A DNA stretch of 29,877 nt from JBQTHI01 sp052390035 (GTDB lineage Bacteria > Actinomycetota > Acidimicrobiia > Spongiisociales > ZC4RG35), in contig JBQTHI010000113.1 of the NCBI GenBank assembly GCA_052390035.1, positions 1 through 29,877 of the forward strand, in the 5' to 3' direction. The stretch's first letter is position 1. Every line of letters starts with the position of its first letter. Below the pieces are notes generated by a model. The model was not told the DNA's origin. It saw only the letters and a list, made by a program, of their open reading frames with translations, and searched no databases. A program made the translations under genes and the position numbers. This document shows positions 7,461 to 15,896 of the stretch, piece after piece.

Positions 7461-9107
7461 GTGACCAGATACGTGTTCGTCACGGGTGGCGTGGTTTCTT
7501 CGCTTGGGAAAGGCATAACCGCCGCCTCCCTCGGCCGCCTCCTCAAATCCCGGGGACTGCGGGTCGTCAATCAAAAGCTCGACCCCTACATAAACGTCGA
7601 CCCCGGGACCATGAACCCGTTCCAGCATGGCGAGGTGTTCGTCACCGACGACGGGGGAGAGACCGATCTCGATCTAGGCCACTACGAGCGCTTCACCGGG
7701 GAGAGCCTGCGTAGAACCTCCAACGTCACGGCGGGTTCTGTCTATCTGTCGGTGATACAAAAGGAGCGTCGAGGCGACTACCTGGGGGACACCGTCCAGG
7801 TGATCCCGCACATCACAAACGAGATCAAGTCTCGGATCCGCAAAGTGGGCGGCGATGAGGTCGACGTGGTGATCACCGAGGTGGGAGGCACGGTCGGCGA
7901 CATCGAAAGCCTGCCGTTCCTCGAGGCGATCCGCCAGTTTGGGAATGATGTCGGTCGGGAGTCGGTCCTCTACGTCCACGTCACGCTGGTTCCTTTCATC
8001 GCCAGCTCCGACGAGCTGAAGACCAAACCCACCCAGCACTCAGTGGCCGAATTGCGAAGTCACGGCGTCCATCCCGACGTCATCGTCGTCCGATCCGATC
8101 GCCCCATCGACGATCAGGTTCGGCGCAAGATATCTCTCTTTTGTGATGTGGCCCCCAAGGCGGTCATCGCCGCCCCCGACGCCGCCGACATATATGAGGT
8201 GCCACTTGTCCTCCATCAAGGAGGACTCGACGCCGTGGTCTGCGAACGGCTCGGTTTGACCACCGCGCCGTCGGACCTCGCCGGTTGGAGGGCCATGGTC
8301 GCCCGCGCCAAGGCCGCGGCCGAGCCGGTGGCGATCGGGGTGGTGGGGAAATACGTCGACCTCCCCGACGCCTACCTGTCGGTGGTGGAGTCTCTGCGTC
8401 ACGCCGCGGCCTCCCTCGGCCACCGCCTCGACCTGCGCTGGGTGCCATCCGAAGAGCTGACGGGACTGCTCGCCGCCTCCTATCTGGAGGGGGTTCAGGG
8501 GATCGTGGTTCCCGGCGGATTTGGTAGCCGCGGGGTGGAGGGAAAGATCCAGGCGATCCGGCACGCCCGCGAGAACAAGGTCCCGTTCCTCGGGTTGTGT
8601 CTCGGCCTGCAATGTGCGGTGATCGAGATTGCCCGATCGGTGCTCGGCCACCACGACGCCAACTCGACCGAATTCGATCCGACCACCTCGCACCCGGTCA
8701 TCGACCTGATGGACTCCCAGCAAGATGTCGCCGATATGGGGGGAACGATGCGTCTCGGTCGCTACCCCGCCAAACTGGAACAGGGCAGCGTGGTGCGGGA
8801 GCTGTATGGCCAGGAGGTCGTATACGAACGGCACCGTCACCGCTGGGAGGTCAACAACCGCTACCGGCGTGATCTGGAGACGGCCGGGCTGCGCCTATCC
8901 GGCATGTCGCCCGACGAGAGCCTGGTCGAGTTCATCGAAATGATCGACCACCCCTTCTTCGTGGCGACTCAGGCACATCCCGAGTTTCAGTCGCGACCGG
9001 ATGCTCCCCATCCGTTGTTTCTTGGACTGGTGCGGGCTGCCATCGATCGACCGCGAGGCGAACCCGGGTCTACGCCGATCAATCTTGATGAGCTGACCAG
9101 GAGGTGA
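7461..9107 (+). CDS. pyrG: CTP synthase
   Basis: CTP synthase (548 residues), converting UTP, ATP and glutamine to CTP, the last step of de novo cytidine nucleotide synthesis. The N-terminal amidoligase domain begins VTRYVFVTGGVVSSLGKG, with DPYINVDPGTMNPFQHGEV and the GGTVGDIES segment. A class I glutamine amidotransferase domain occupies about residues 285 to 535, with the nucleophile Cys in LGLCLGLQCAV and the His-Glu pair in THPEF-like QAHPEFQSRP. Length is normal. The GTG start at 7461 places the synthase motif immediately at the N-terminus. The stop overlaps the Nudix gene as GTGA. Confidence 0.97.
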   Translation: MTRYVFVTGGVVSSLGKGITAASLGRLLKSRGLRVVNQKLDPYINVDPGTMNPFQHGEVFVTDDGGETDLDLGHYERFTGESLRRTSNVTAGSVYLSVIQKERRGDYLGDTVQVIPHITNEIKSRIRKVGGDEVDVVITEVGGTVGDIESLPFLEAIRQFGNDVGRESVLYVHVTLVPFIASSDELKTKPTQHSVAELRSHGVHPDVIVVRSDRPIDDQVRRKISLFCDVAPKAVIAAPDAADIYEVPLVLHQGGLDAVVCERLGLTTAPSDLAGWRAMVARAKAAAEPVAIGVVGKYVDLPDAYLSVVESLRHAAASLGHRLDLRWVPSEELTGLLAASYLEGVQGIVVPGGFGSRGVEGKIQAIRHARENKVPFLGLCLGLQCAVIEIARSVLGHHDANSTEFDPTTSHPVIDLMDSQQDVADMGGTMRLGRYPAKLEQGSVVRELYGQEVVYERHRHRWEVNNRYRRDLETAGLRLSGMSPDESLVEFIEMIDHPFFVATQAHPEFQSRPDAPHPLFLGLVRAAIDRPRGEPGSTPINLDELTRR

Positions 9108-9637
9108 GCTTCCGGTTGCTCGGTCACCGGCGGCTGGCGACCGGGGTGTTCCTCCATTTTGACCGGCGCTACTTGATCGATGGAAGGGGCCGGACGGTCG
9201 CCCGAGATGTCATTCGCCACCCTGGCGGGGTGGCCGTGCTCCCGGTCGAGGGCGATCGTGTCTGGTTCGTTTCCCAACATCGAACCGCGGTCGGGGCCGA
9301 TGCATTGGAGATCCCCGCCGGCAAGCTCGATCCCGGAGACCACGATCTCGAAATGGCGGCGAGGCGTGAGCTCTCCGAGGAATTGGGAGCGACAGCTCAG
9401 ACAGTCACCCGGCTCACCTCGATGTGGCCATCGCCGGGATATACCGACGAAACCATTCACATCTTCGCCGCCAGCCGGCTTTCCTTCGGAGCCCGTCGGC
9501 CGGACGGGGCCGAGGAGCATCAGGCCGAGATTGTCGCCTGCACACTGGACGAGGCGCTGCATAGGATCGAGACCGGTGAGATCGTCGACGCCAAAACCCA
9601 AATCGCCCTCCTCTTGTGGGAAAGGAGCACCCGTTGA
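9104..9637 (+). CDS. Nudix hydrolase, probable ADP-ribose pyrophosphatase
   Basis: Nudix-fold hydrolase of 177 residues, most similar in architecture to ADP-ribose pyrophosphatases, with an N-terminal beta region and the Nudix helix AARRELSEELGA near residue 90. It sits in the place of the ADP-ribose pyrophosphatase gene (Rv1700, from memory) after pyrG. In the Nudix box preceded by IPAGKLDPGDHD, the usual first glutamate (GExP) seems to be replaced, giving GDHD, while the RELxEExG core with its metal-binding glutamates is intact. The start is GTG overlapping the pyrG stop, with AGGAGG-like sequence just upstream; the end overlaps alanine dehydrogenase as TTGA. Confidence 0.9.
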   Translation: MSFRLLGHRRLATGVFLHFDRRYLIDGRGRTVARDVIRHPGGVAVLPVEGDRVWFVSQHRTAVGADALEIPAGKLDPGDHDLEMAARRELSEELGATAQTVTRLTSMWPSPGYTDETIHIFAASRLSFGARRPDGAEEHQAEIVACTLDEALHRIETGEIVDAKTQIALLLWERSTR

Positions 9638-10755
9638 TCATCGGTGTCCCTGCTGAAGTCAAAACGGCCGAATACCGAGTAGCGATAACCCCGGGTGGGG
9701 TGCGAGAGCTAACCGAGCGAGGCCACACCGTGCTGGTCGAGGATCGGGCGGGAGAGGGCTCGACAATCCACAACGAAGAGTATGAGATTCAGGGCGCACG
9801 CATCGTTACTTCCGCTGAAGACGTCTTTGCCGAGGCCGAGATGATCCTCAAAGTGAAAGAGCCCCAGCCCCAGGAGGTTGACCTACTCCATGCCGGCCAA
9901 CTCCTATTCACCTACCTCCACCTGGCGGCATATCCGAAGCTGGCGGCCGGACTGCTCGGCCGGGACATCGTCGCGATTGCCTACGAAACAGTGCAGATGG
10001 CCGACAAGAGCCTCCCCCTGCTGGCTCCTATGTCGGAGGTCGCCGGTCGGATGGCCACCCAGGTAGGCGCCTACTTTCTGGAGAAGGCTCAGGGGGGCCG
10101 GGGGGTGCTGCTGGGTGGCGTGACTGGAGTACGACCAGGCAAGGTGGTGGTGATCGGTGGTGGCATCGCCGGGAGCAACGCCGCCGCCCTGGCCGTGGGC
10201 ATGCAGGCCGAGGTCGTGGTGCTGGACCGCGACCTGGGCCGGCTTCGCTTTCTCGACTCCATATACCAGGGTCGGCTGGCCACCATGGCCTCCAACCGTC
10301 TGACCATCGAACAGGAAGTGCTCAACGCCGACCTGGTGATCGGAACGGTTCTCGTGCCGGGAGCATCGGCGCCCAAGCTGGTCACCGAAGACATGGTGCG
10401 GGCCATGAGACGGGGCGCGGTACTGGTCGATGTCGCCATCGACCAGGGCGGTTGCTTCGAGACCAGCCATGAGACGACCCACGAGAATCCGGTCTACATG
10501 GTTCATGACGTGGTCCATTACGCGGTTGGCAACATTCCCGGAGCGGTGCCTCACACCTCGACCTACGCCCTCACCAACGCCACCCTGCCCTATACGGTGG
10601 CGCTGGCCGACATGGGAGCCGAACGGGCAGCGGTCCGCCACCCTGAGCTCCGCTGCGGTTTCAACGTGGTGGGCGATCAAATCACCCACGCCGCCGTGGC
10701 GGAGAGCCTCGGAACCGCCTACGTGGCACCCGAGGAGGCGCTGGCCGGGCGGTGA
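9634..10755 (+). CDS. ald: Alanine dehydrogenase
   Basis: NAD-dependent L-alanine dehydrogenase (373 residues) interconverting alanine with pyruvate and ammonia. The N-terminal domain has IIGVPAEVKTAEYRVA, the substrate lysine in LKVKEPQ and the catalytic histidine in TYLHLA. The Rossmann domain shows VVIGGGIAGSNAAALAVG near residue 170 followed by VVLDRD. The C-terminal part has NIPGAVPHTSTYALTN, typical of Ald. The TTG start at 9634, in a TTGA overlap, follows an AAAGGAG ribosome binding site and yields M-IIGVP; a GTG at 9616 is less likely. As I recall, Streptomyces also has ald in this gene neighbourhood. Confidence 0.95.
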   Translation: MIIGVPAEVKTAEYRVAITPGGVRELTERGHTVLVEDRAGEGSTIHNEEYEIQGARIVTSAEDVFAEAEMILKVKEPQPQEVDLLHAGQLLFTYLHLAAYPKLAAGLLGRDIVAIAYETVQMADKSLPLLAPMSEVAGRMATQVGAYFLEKAQGGRGVLLGGVTGVRPGKVVVIGGGIAGSNAAALAVGMQAEVVVLDRDLGRLRFLDSIYQGRLATMASNRLTIEQEVLNADLVIGTVLVPGASAPKLVTEDMVRAMRRGAVLVDVAIDQGGCFETSHETTHENPVYMVHDVVHYAVGNIPGAVPHTSTYALTNATLPYTVALADMGAERAAVRHPELRCGFNVVGDQITHAAVAESLGTAYVAPEEALAGR

Positions 10756-11636
10756 CCGGTCTGGCCGGAGGGATCGACGAGTACCTCTCCGCCCTCGCCG
10801 TCGAGCGGGGACTGGCCGCCAACACCGTGAGCGCTTACCGGCGGGATCTACGGCAATACCTGACATTTCTCGAGGGAGTCGATCCGGCGCCAGCCGACAA
10901 CGACCGATATGTGGTGGACCTCCACGACCGAGGTCTGGCTCCGGCCAGCATCGCCCGCAAGCTGGCGGCGCTGCGCGGTTTACATCGATTCCTGGTCGAC
11001 GAGGGTCGCGCCGATTCCGACCCGACCCGCCTACTCGAGACCCCTCGACGACCCGAGCCCTTCCCCAAGGCTCTACCGATCGACGAGGTCATCAGGCTGC
11101 TGGAGGCTCCCGATCCGGCCACTGTGGCGGGGCGGCGGGATCGGGCGATGCTCGAGTTCCTCTATGGCACCGGAGCGCGGGTGAGCGAAGCGGTTGATCT
11201 CGACGTGGCTGCGGTTGACCTGGAAGGCCGAAGCGCCATCCTGACCGGAAAAGGTGACAGACAAAGGCTGGTGCCTCTCGGCGGAGCGGCAATAAACAGC
11301 CTGCGAGACTGGCTCCCCGACCGACTCCGACTCGCCCGCCCGGGCCCGAGCCGGGACGCACTGTTTCTCAACCTAAGGGGCGGCCGCATCAGCCGCCAAT
11401 CGGTTTTTCGCATGATCCGTCAACATGCCGAGCTGGCTGGCATCGACCCAGCCCGGGTTTCACCACATACCTTGCGCCACTCGGCGGCGACCCACATGGT
11501 CGAAGGTGGTGCCGACCTACGATCTATCCAGGTACTGCTCGGGCACGCTAGAATCAGCACCACCCAGGTGTACACCAGGGTTTCACCACAACACCTGGTG
11601 GAAGTGTTTCTTCTCTCCCATCCCAGAAGCCGATAA
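10752..11636 (+). CDS. xerD: Tyrosine recombinase XerD
   Basis: Site-specific tyrosine recombinase (294 residues) of the Xer chromosome-dimer resolution system. The N-terminal SAM-like core-binding domain begins GGIDEYLSALAVERGLAANT. The catalytic residues are visible: Arg in GTGARVSEAVDLDV, Lys in LTGKGDRQRLVP, His-x-x-Arg in HTLRHSAATH, His in LLGHARISTTQ, and nucleophile Tyr in QVYTRV. Normal length and housekeeping context favour XerD over a phage integrase. The GTG start overlaps the ald stop (GTGA). The ParA gene often found between xerD and scpA in actinobacteria is absent. Confidence 0.93.
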   Translation: MTGLAGGIDEYLSALAVERGLAANTVSAYRRDLRQYLTFLEGVDPAPADNDRYVVDLHDRGLAPASIARKLAALRGLHRFLVDEGRADSDPTRLLETPRRPEPFPKALPIDEVIRLLEAPDPATVAGRRDRAMLEFLYGTGARVSEAVDLDVAAVDLEGRSAILTGKGDRQRLVPLGGAAINSLRDWLPDRLRLARPGPSRDALFLNLRGGRISRQSVFRMIRQHAELAGIDPARVSPHTLRHSAATHMVEGGADLRSIQVLLGHARISTTQVYTRVSPQHLVEVFLLSHPRSR

Positions 11637-11656
11637 CTGCCGAGCCGGTCACCCCA

Positions 11657-12007
11657 ATGACAACCATCAACACCGAATCCGTCCGCGCCGTCCTCGAACA
11701 GGCTCGCGCCCGCCTCGTCCGCCAACTGGCAGAGTTGGGATCGGAGGAGAACGGCGAGCTGCGCTCCGACGTGATGTTTGGAGAGAGCTTTGCCGACGCG
11801 GCGGCGGCCACCGCCGAACGCACCGAGGTGCTCGGTTTGATCGACACCCTGAAAGGTCAACTCGACGGGGTAGACGCCGCCCTGGCCCGCATTGCCTCCG
11901 GCAAATACGGCATATGCGCCAATTGCGGGAAGCCGATCGATCCGGCTCGCCTGGAGGCGAAACCCGAGTCGGTGCTGTGCGTCAGCTGCAAGGCCAAACT
12001 GGGCTGA
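11657..12007 (+). CDS. DksA/TraR-type zinc-finger protein
   Basis: Small protein (116 residues) with an N-terminal helical hairpin (about residues 5 to 75) and a C-terminal C4 zinc finger, CANCGKPI followed by LCVSC near residues 82 to 110. This organisation is that of DksA/TraR family proteins, which bind in the RNA polymerase secondary channel; many actinobacterial members are uncharacterised and lack the DksA acidic tip, so a transcription-regulator role is inference. The ATG is 20 bases after xerD. The stop codon overlaps the proposed CTG start of the HD gene. Confidence 0.87.
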   Translation: MTTINTESVRAVLEQARARLVRQLAELGSEENGELRSDVMFGESFADAAAATAERTEVLGLIDTLKGQLDGVDAALARIASGKYGICANCGKPIDPARLEAKPESVLCVSCKAKLG

Positions 12008-12510
12008 ACCGCCCGGCGGCGATCCGGCTGGGTTCGTGGGCGCATCTTGCCGGGCGTCTGTTTTCGGTGTTGGGGAACGCTCCGTTGGGCGAGGAGGAAT
12101 CGGTCCGCGTTACCGGCTGGCTACCCAATCCGGGAGTACAAGCGGCGTTCTTCCAGCAACCGCCGTATGACCAACGGCACGGCCTGGCGGCGGCCGACGT
12201 GGTGGCCGGACGGACTTGCGACCGGCTCGACTTGATCCGGGCCGCGTTGCTCCACGACGTCGGCAAGCGTCACTCTCGGCTCGGTCCGCTGGGCCGGAGC
12301 ATGGCCAGCGCCTGGACGAAACTAGGAGGCAAGGCATCCCGACGTTGGGCCAACTACCTGGACCACGGGCGGCTGGCAGAAGAGGAGCTAGCCGCCATGG
12401 GGGTAGAGCCGATTGTGGTCGAATATGCCCGGAGCCACCACGGGGAACGACCAGTGACGATTGCCGCCGACGACTGGGCGCTCTTGCAGGCGGCCGATCG
12501 GGCCCTATAG
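12004..12510 (+). CDS. HD-domain phosphohydrolase-like protein
   Basis: Protein of about 168 residues with an HD metal-binding pattern: histidine in DQRHGLAAADVV, the HD pair in AALLHDVGK, and a late aspartate in QAADRAL at the C-terminus. HD proteins hydrolyse nucleotides or other phosphoesters; the substrate is not identifiable. The N-terminal part (RLGSWAHLAGRLFSVL) looks like the conserved start of related actinobacterial proteins. I start at CTG 12004, which forms a CTGA overlap with the preceding stop; GTG 11977 (overlapping 31 bases) and GTG 12067 (removing the N-terminal helix) are alternatives. Confidence 0.78.
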   Translation: MNRPAAIRLGSWAHLAGRLFSVLGNAPLGEEESVRVTGWLPNPGVQAAFFQQPPYDQRHGLAAADVVAGRTCDRLDLIRAALLHDVGKRHSRLGPLGRSMASAWTKLGGKASRRWANYLDHGRLAEEELAAMGVEPIVVEYARSHHGERPVTIAADDWALLQAADRAL

Positions 12511-12571
12511 GACCGGAGGGTGGCTCGCTCTGCAACCTTTGACCTTCCCAGGGATTTCAGCGCCGGGTTCG

Positions 12572-12577
12572 TAGACT
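12572..12577 (+). promoter_or_regulatory. Possible -10 element (TAGACT) upstream of scpA
   Basis: TAGACT matches TANNNT and ends 11 bases before the scpA ATG in a 78-base gap with no clear Shine-Dalgarno sequence. A TTGACC at 12539 is too far away (27 bases) to be its -35. Confidence 0.25.
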
Positions 12578-12588
12578 CAGGCCACTGC

Positions 12589-13335
12589 ATGACGTATCAC
12601 GTTTCGACAGCCGTATTTGAGGGTCCGCTCGGCCTCCTGCTCCAGCTCATCACTCGCCACCAGGTGGACATCGCCGAGGTGAGCCTCACCGGGCTGGTCG
12701 AGGAATACCTCGAGAGTCTCGATCGGATGGTCGAGGTGGACCTTGACATGACCAGCGAGTTTCTTATCATCGCTGCCACCCTCATCCAGCTCAAGGCGCA
12801 GCGGCTGCTTCCGAGCGGAGAGAATTTGGACCTGGACGAGGACCTGGTCTTGTTGGAGGAGCGGGACCGTCTTCTTTCCCGGCTGCTCATGTGCGTCACA
12901 TTCAAAGATGTTGCCGCGGTCTTGCTCCGAAGGTTGGCCGACACCAACCGCTTTGTGGCGAGGATCTCCGGGCTCGATCAAACCATGGAGGTTCGTCCGA
13001 TCGACGTGACGCTCCCGGTCGATCCAGCGGGAATCGCCGCCATCGCGGTTCGGGTGTTCGGCCGGTCGGAAGCGTCAGCGGATCTAGATCACCTCGACCT
13101 CGACCTGCCTTCGGTCGAGATGGCGATGGACGAGCTGAGGCAGGCGATGAGCGGAGTGGTGGAATCGAGCTTTGAGGACCTGGTTGCCCACTGCCGGCAT
13201 CGGGTAGAGGTGGCGGCATATTTCCTGGCGTTGCTGGAATTGGTGCACTGGGGCATGCTCGAGGTCAGCCAGCAGGACTGGCTGGCCCCCATCCAGGTGA
13301 GGCCGCGCGATACATCGGTGCTTGATCTGACATGA
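12589..13335 (+). CDS. scpA: Segregation and condensation protein A
   Basis: Kleisin subunit of the SMC-ScpAB condensin (248 residues) that bridges the SMC heads during chromosome segregation. The N-terminal motif FEGPLGLLLQLI followed by DIAEVSLTGLVEEYLESL is diagnostic. Next comes the LIIAATLIQLKAQRLLP helix and a C-terminal winged-helix region ending VHWGMLEVSQQDWLAPI. The ATG gives MTYHVSTAVFEGPL, a standard ScpA beginning; an in-frame GTG further upstream is less likely. The stop overlaps scpB as ATGA. Confidence 0.95.
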   Translation: MTYHVSTAVFEGPLGLLLQLITRHQVDIAEVSLTGLVEEYLESLDRMVEVDLDMTSEFLIIAATLIQLKAQRLLPSGENLDLDEDLVLLEERDRLLSRLLMCVTFKDVAAVLLRRLADTNRFVARISGLDQTMEVRPIDVTLPVDPAGIAAIAVRVFGRSEASADLDHLDLDLPSVEMAMDELRQAMSGVVESSFEDLVAHCRHRVEVAAYFLALLELVHWGMLEVSQQDWLAPIQVRPRDTSVLDLT

Positions 13336-13889
13336 AACATCAGACGGCACTCGAGGCGATCCTCTTCGTTACCGAGGCACCGGTGCCCCTCGAGGAGCTG
13401 GCTGAAGTCCTGGAGGTGCCCCGCTCGGTCGTCATGGCCGAACTGGAGAACCTTGGTGCCGAAATGGCGGCGCGGGGCTCGGGGTTGGTCCTCCGACAAA
13501 CCGGTGGTGGGTGGCGGCTCTATTCGAACCCTGAGGCGTACCCCTATCTGGAGAGGTTCGCTTCCTCTACAACCTCGCGCCGGCTTTCCGGAGCCGCCCT
13601 GGAGGTGCTGGCGGTGATCGCCTACCGCCAGCCGGTCTCGCGGGGCCAGATCACCGAGATAAGAGGGGTCGACTCCGAATCGGCCATCCGGACCCTCGAA
13701 CGTATGGGCCTGGTTGAAGAAGCCGCCAGGCTCCCCGGCCCCGGTAATCCGGCGGTGTATCGGACCACCCAGCTGTTCCTTGAAAAAATGGGCATCAACC
13801 GGGTCGATGACCTGCCGCCACTGGCGGACCATGTCCCTCCCCCCGAGGTGGTCGAGGTGCTGGAGGAGACCTTTCGACCGGGACGATGA
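13332..13889 (+). CDS. scpB: Segregation and condensation protein B
   Basis: ScpB (185 residues), the winged-helix kleisin-interacting partner in the SMC-ScpAB complex. It has two tandem winged-helix domains, with LEAILFVTEAPVPLEELAEVL at the start and the hallmark SGAALEVLAVIAYRQPVSRGQI near residue 90, then IRTLERMGLVEEAAR. It is tightly coupled on both sides, with ATGA overlaps with scpA and the pseudouridine synthase gene. Confidence 0.95.
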   Translation: MKHQTALEAILFVTEAPVPLEELAEVLEVPRSVVMAELENLGAEMAARGSGLVLRQTGGGWRLYSNPEAYPYLERFASSTTSRRLSGAALEVLAVIAYRQPVSRGQITEIRGVDSESAIRTLERMGLVEEAARLPGPGNPAVYRTTQLFLEKMGINRVDDLPPLADHVPPPEVVEVLEETFRPGR

Positions 13890-14620
13890 ACCCCGAGCGG
13901 GTTCAAAAGGTGATAGCCGCCGCCGGGTTGATGTCGCGACGGGCCGCCGAGGAGATGATCAAAGCCGGGAAGGTATCTATCGGCGGTCGAGTGGCGGTGC
14001 TGGGCGATCGGGTTGACCCCGATTTCGAGCAGGTCACCATCGACGGTGTTCCGATTCCCGCCGCCCGCCATCTGGTCACCTATTTGCTCTACAAGCCGAT
14101 CGGGGTGGTGAGCACCGCCTCTGATCCCGAAGGCAGGCCAACCGTCGCTGACCTGGTCCCCGCCGACCCCCGGGTGGTCCCGGTGGGTCGTCTCGACTAT
14201 GACTCCGAGGGTCTGCTCCTTCTCTCCAACGATGGCGAACTGATTCACCGGGTGACCCATCCCCGGTTCGGATTGACCAAGACTTATGTCGCTACTGTTG
14301 GCGGTCATCCTGGTCCCGGGGCGATGGCCCGCCTCACTGGCGGGGTCGACCTCGACGATGGACCGGCGGTGGCGAGGCGCGCCAGGATCCTGGGCCGCAC
14401 CGGTCGGGAGACCCTGATCGAAGTCGTGATGGGGGAGGGGCGCAACCGGGAAGTCAGGAGAATGCTGGAGGCGGTAGGACACCCCGTAAGGCGGTTGGTG
14501 CGAACCTCGATCGGACCCCTCACCGACCGATCCCTGAAGCCGGGCACGTGGCGCCGTCTGACCAACCGCGAGGTCGCCGACCTCTATCGATCGGCCGGCG
14601 AGGGAGTGGAGCCTCCTTAA
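13886..14620 (+). CDS. rluB: Pseudouridine synthase RluB/RsuA family
   Basis: rRNA pseudouridine synthase of 244 residues. The N-terminal S4 domain (ERVQKVIAAAGLMSRRAAEEMI) is followed by the RsuA-family catalytic domain with the nucleophilic Asp in VGRLDYDSEGLLLLSNDG near residue 105, LTKTYVATV, and MGEGRNREVRRMLEAVGHPV near residue 190. Its position after scpAB is conserved in actinobacteria and Firmicutes, where it is usually called RluB. The exact uridine modified is inference from family. Confidence 0.93.
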   Translation: MNPERVQKVIAAAGLMSRRAAEEMIKAGKVSIGGRVAVLGDRVDPDFEQVTIDGVPIPAARHLVTYLLYKPIGVVSTASDPEGRPTVADLVPADPRVVPVGRLDYDSEGLLLLSNDGELIHRVTHPRFGLTKTYVATVGGHPGPGAMARLTGGVDLDDGPAVARRARILGRTGRETLIEVVMGEGRNREVRRMLEAVGHPVRRLVRTSIGPLTDRSLKPGTWRRLTNREVADLYRSAGEGVEPP

Positions 14621-14623
14621 TCT
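14618..14623 (+). promoter_or_regulatory. Possible -10 element (TAATCT) upstream of aroA
   Basis: TAATCT matches TANNNT, begins at the TAA stop of the pseudouridine synthase gene, and ends 10 bases before the aroA ATG. The short gap has no Shine-Dalgarno sequence, so aroA may have its own near-leaderless transcript in addition to readthrough. Confidence 0.27.
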
Positions 14624-14633
14624 CTGAGCGTTC

Positions 14634-15896
14634 ATGACGTCCGAGCAGATCGCCATCACCTGCCTTGCGGGACCGGTGAATGCCATCGTGTATCCACCCG
14701 GGTCGAAGAGCTTCACCAATCGGGCGCTGGTCACCGCCGCTCTGGCAAACGGGGTCAGCAGGCTGCACGATCCTCTCGACGCTGACGACACCCTGGCGAT
14801 GCGAGAGGGGCTGATGGCGTTCGGCGTGTCGATCGACGACAACGACGATCCCTGGCTGATTCTGGGCAGCGGAGGTGAACTGGTGGTGCCGGACGGGCCG
14901 ATCAATGCCCGGTTGTCGGGTACCACCGCCCGCTTTCTGGGTGCCGTGGCCGCCCTCGTGGACGGACCGGTGACAATTGTCGCCGAAGGCCGCATGCGAA
15001 CCCGACCGATTGAGGAGCTGGTCACCGCCCTTGCCAGCGCCGGGGTCAAGGCGAGCTCCGGCCCAGAGGGACTCCCCCTTGAGGTGCGGGGGACTGGAAA
15101 GCTGAGGGGAGGCAAGATCCTGGTCGACCCGGCCCGATCGAGCCAGTTCGTCACCGCCTTGCTCCTCATCGCTCCGATGGCGTCCGAGCCGGTCGAGCTG
15201 GTGATGACCTCAGAGCCGGTGTCGGCCTCCTACCTCACATCCACCCTCGAGGTGATGAAGGCGTTCGGAGCAACGGTCGGCACCGATGCGATGCGGTTCA
15301 TGGTGGAGCCCACCGGCTACCGGGCCGCCCATTACGAAATCGAAGCCGACGCCTCCGCAGCCGTCTACCCGCTCGTCGCCGCCGCCATCACGGCCGGCAC
15401 GGTGGGCGTCAAGGGAATTCCGGAACACTCCACCCAACCTGACCTGGCCCTAGTCGACGTGCTGAAGGCGATGGGCTGCCAGGTGGAGCGCTCGTTCCAT
15501 CGCCTTGATCTGGCCGGGCCGGAACAACTGATGGCGGTCGACGTCGACATGAACCATGCCCCCGATGCCTCCCTCGCCCTGGCTGTGGCCTGTCTGTTTG
15601 CCGACGGAGAGTGCCGGATTCGGAACATCGGCAATCTCCGTCTCAAGGAGAGCAACCGGCTGGCGGCGCTCGAAACCGAACTTCGCCGGGTGGGCGGATC
15701 GGCGAAGGTGATTGGCGACGACCTGTTGGTGGGGCCCGGAAGGCTGAGGCCGGCGATCGTGGAAACCTATGGGGACCACCGGATGGCCATGGCCTTTGCC
15801 CTGGTGGGGTTGCGCCAGCCCGGAATCATCATCGACAACCCGCAGGTCGTGGAGAAAACCTGGCCCCGGTACTTCGAAATGCTCCCACGCCTGTGA
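14634..15896 (+). CDS. aroA: 3-phosphoshikimate 1-carboxyvinyltransferase (EPSP synthase)
   Basis: EPSP synthase (420 residues), which joins shikimate 3-phosphate and phosphoenolpyruvate in the shikimate pathway. Visible signatures are the PPGSKSFTNRALV substrate-binding segment near residue 22, the GTTARFLGAVAAL region near residue 100, RTRPIEELVTAL near 120, LRLKESNRLAALETELRRVGG near 340 and YGDHRMAMAFAL near 380. Both globular halves appear complete. Glyphosate sensitivity class is not assigned. The stop overlaps the cytidylate kinase GTG start (GTGA). Confidence 0.95.
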   Translation: MTSEQIAITCLAGPVNAIVYPPGSKSFTNRALVTAALANGVSRLHDPLDADDTLAMREGLMAFGVSIDDNDDPWLILGSGGELVVPDGPINARLSGTTARFLGAVAALVDGPVTIVAEGRMRTRPIEELVTALASAGVKASSGPEGLPLEVRGTGKLRGGKILVDPARSSQFVTALLLIAPMASEPVELVMTSEPVSASYLTSTLEVMKAFGATVGTDAMRFMVEPTGYRAAHYEIEADASAAVYPLVAAAITAGTVGVKGIPEHSTQPDLALVDVLKAMGCQVERSFHRLDLAGPEQLMAVDVDMNHAPDASLALAVACLFADGECRIRNIGNLRLKESNRLAALETELRRVGGSAKVIGDDLLVGPGRLRPAIVETYGDHRMAMAFALVGLRQPGIIIDNPQVVEKTWPRYFEMLPRL

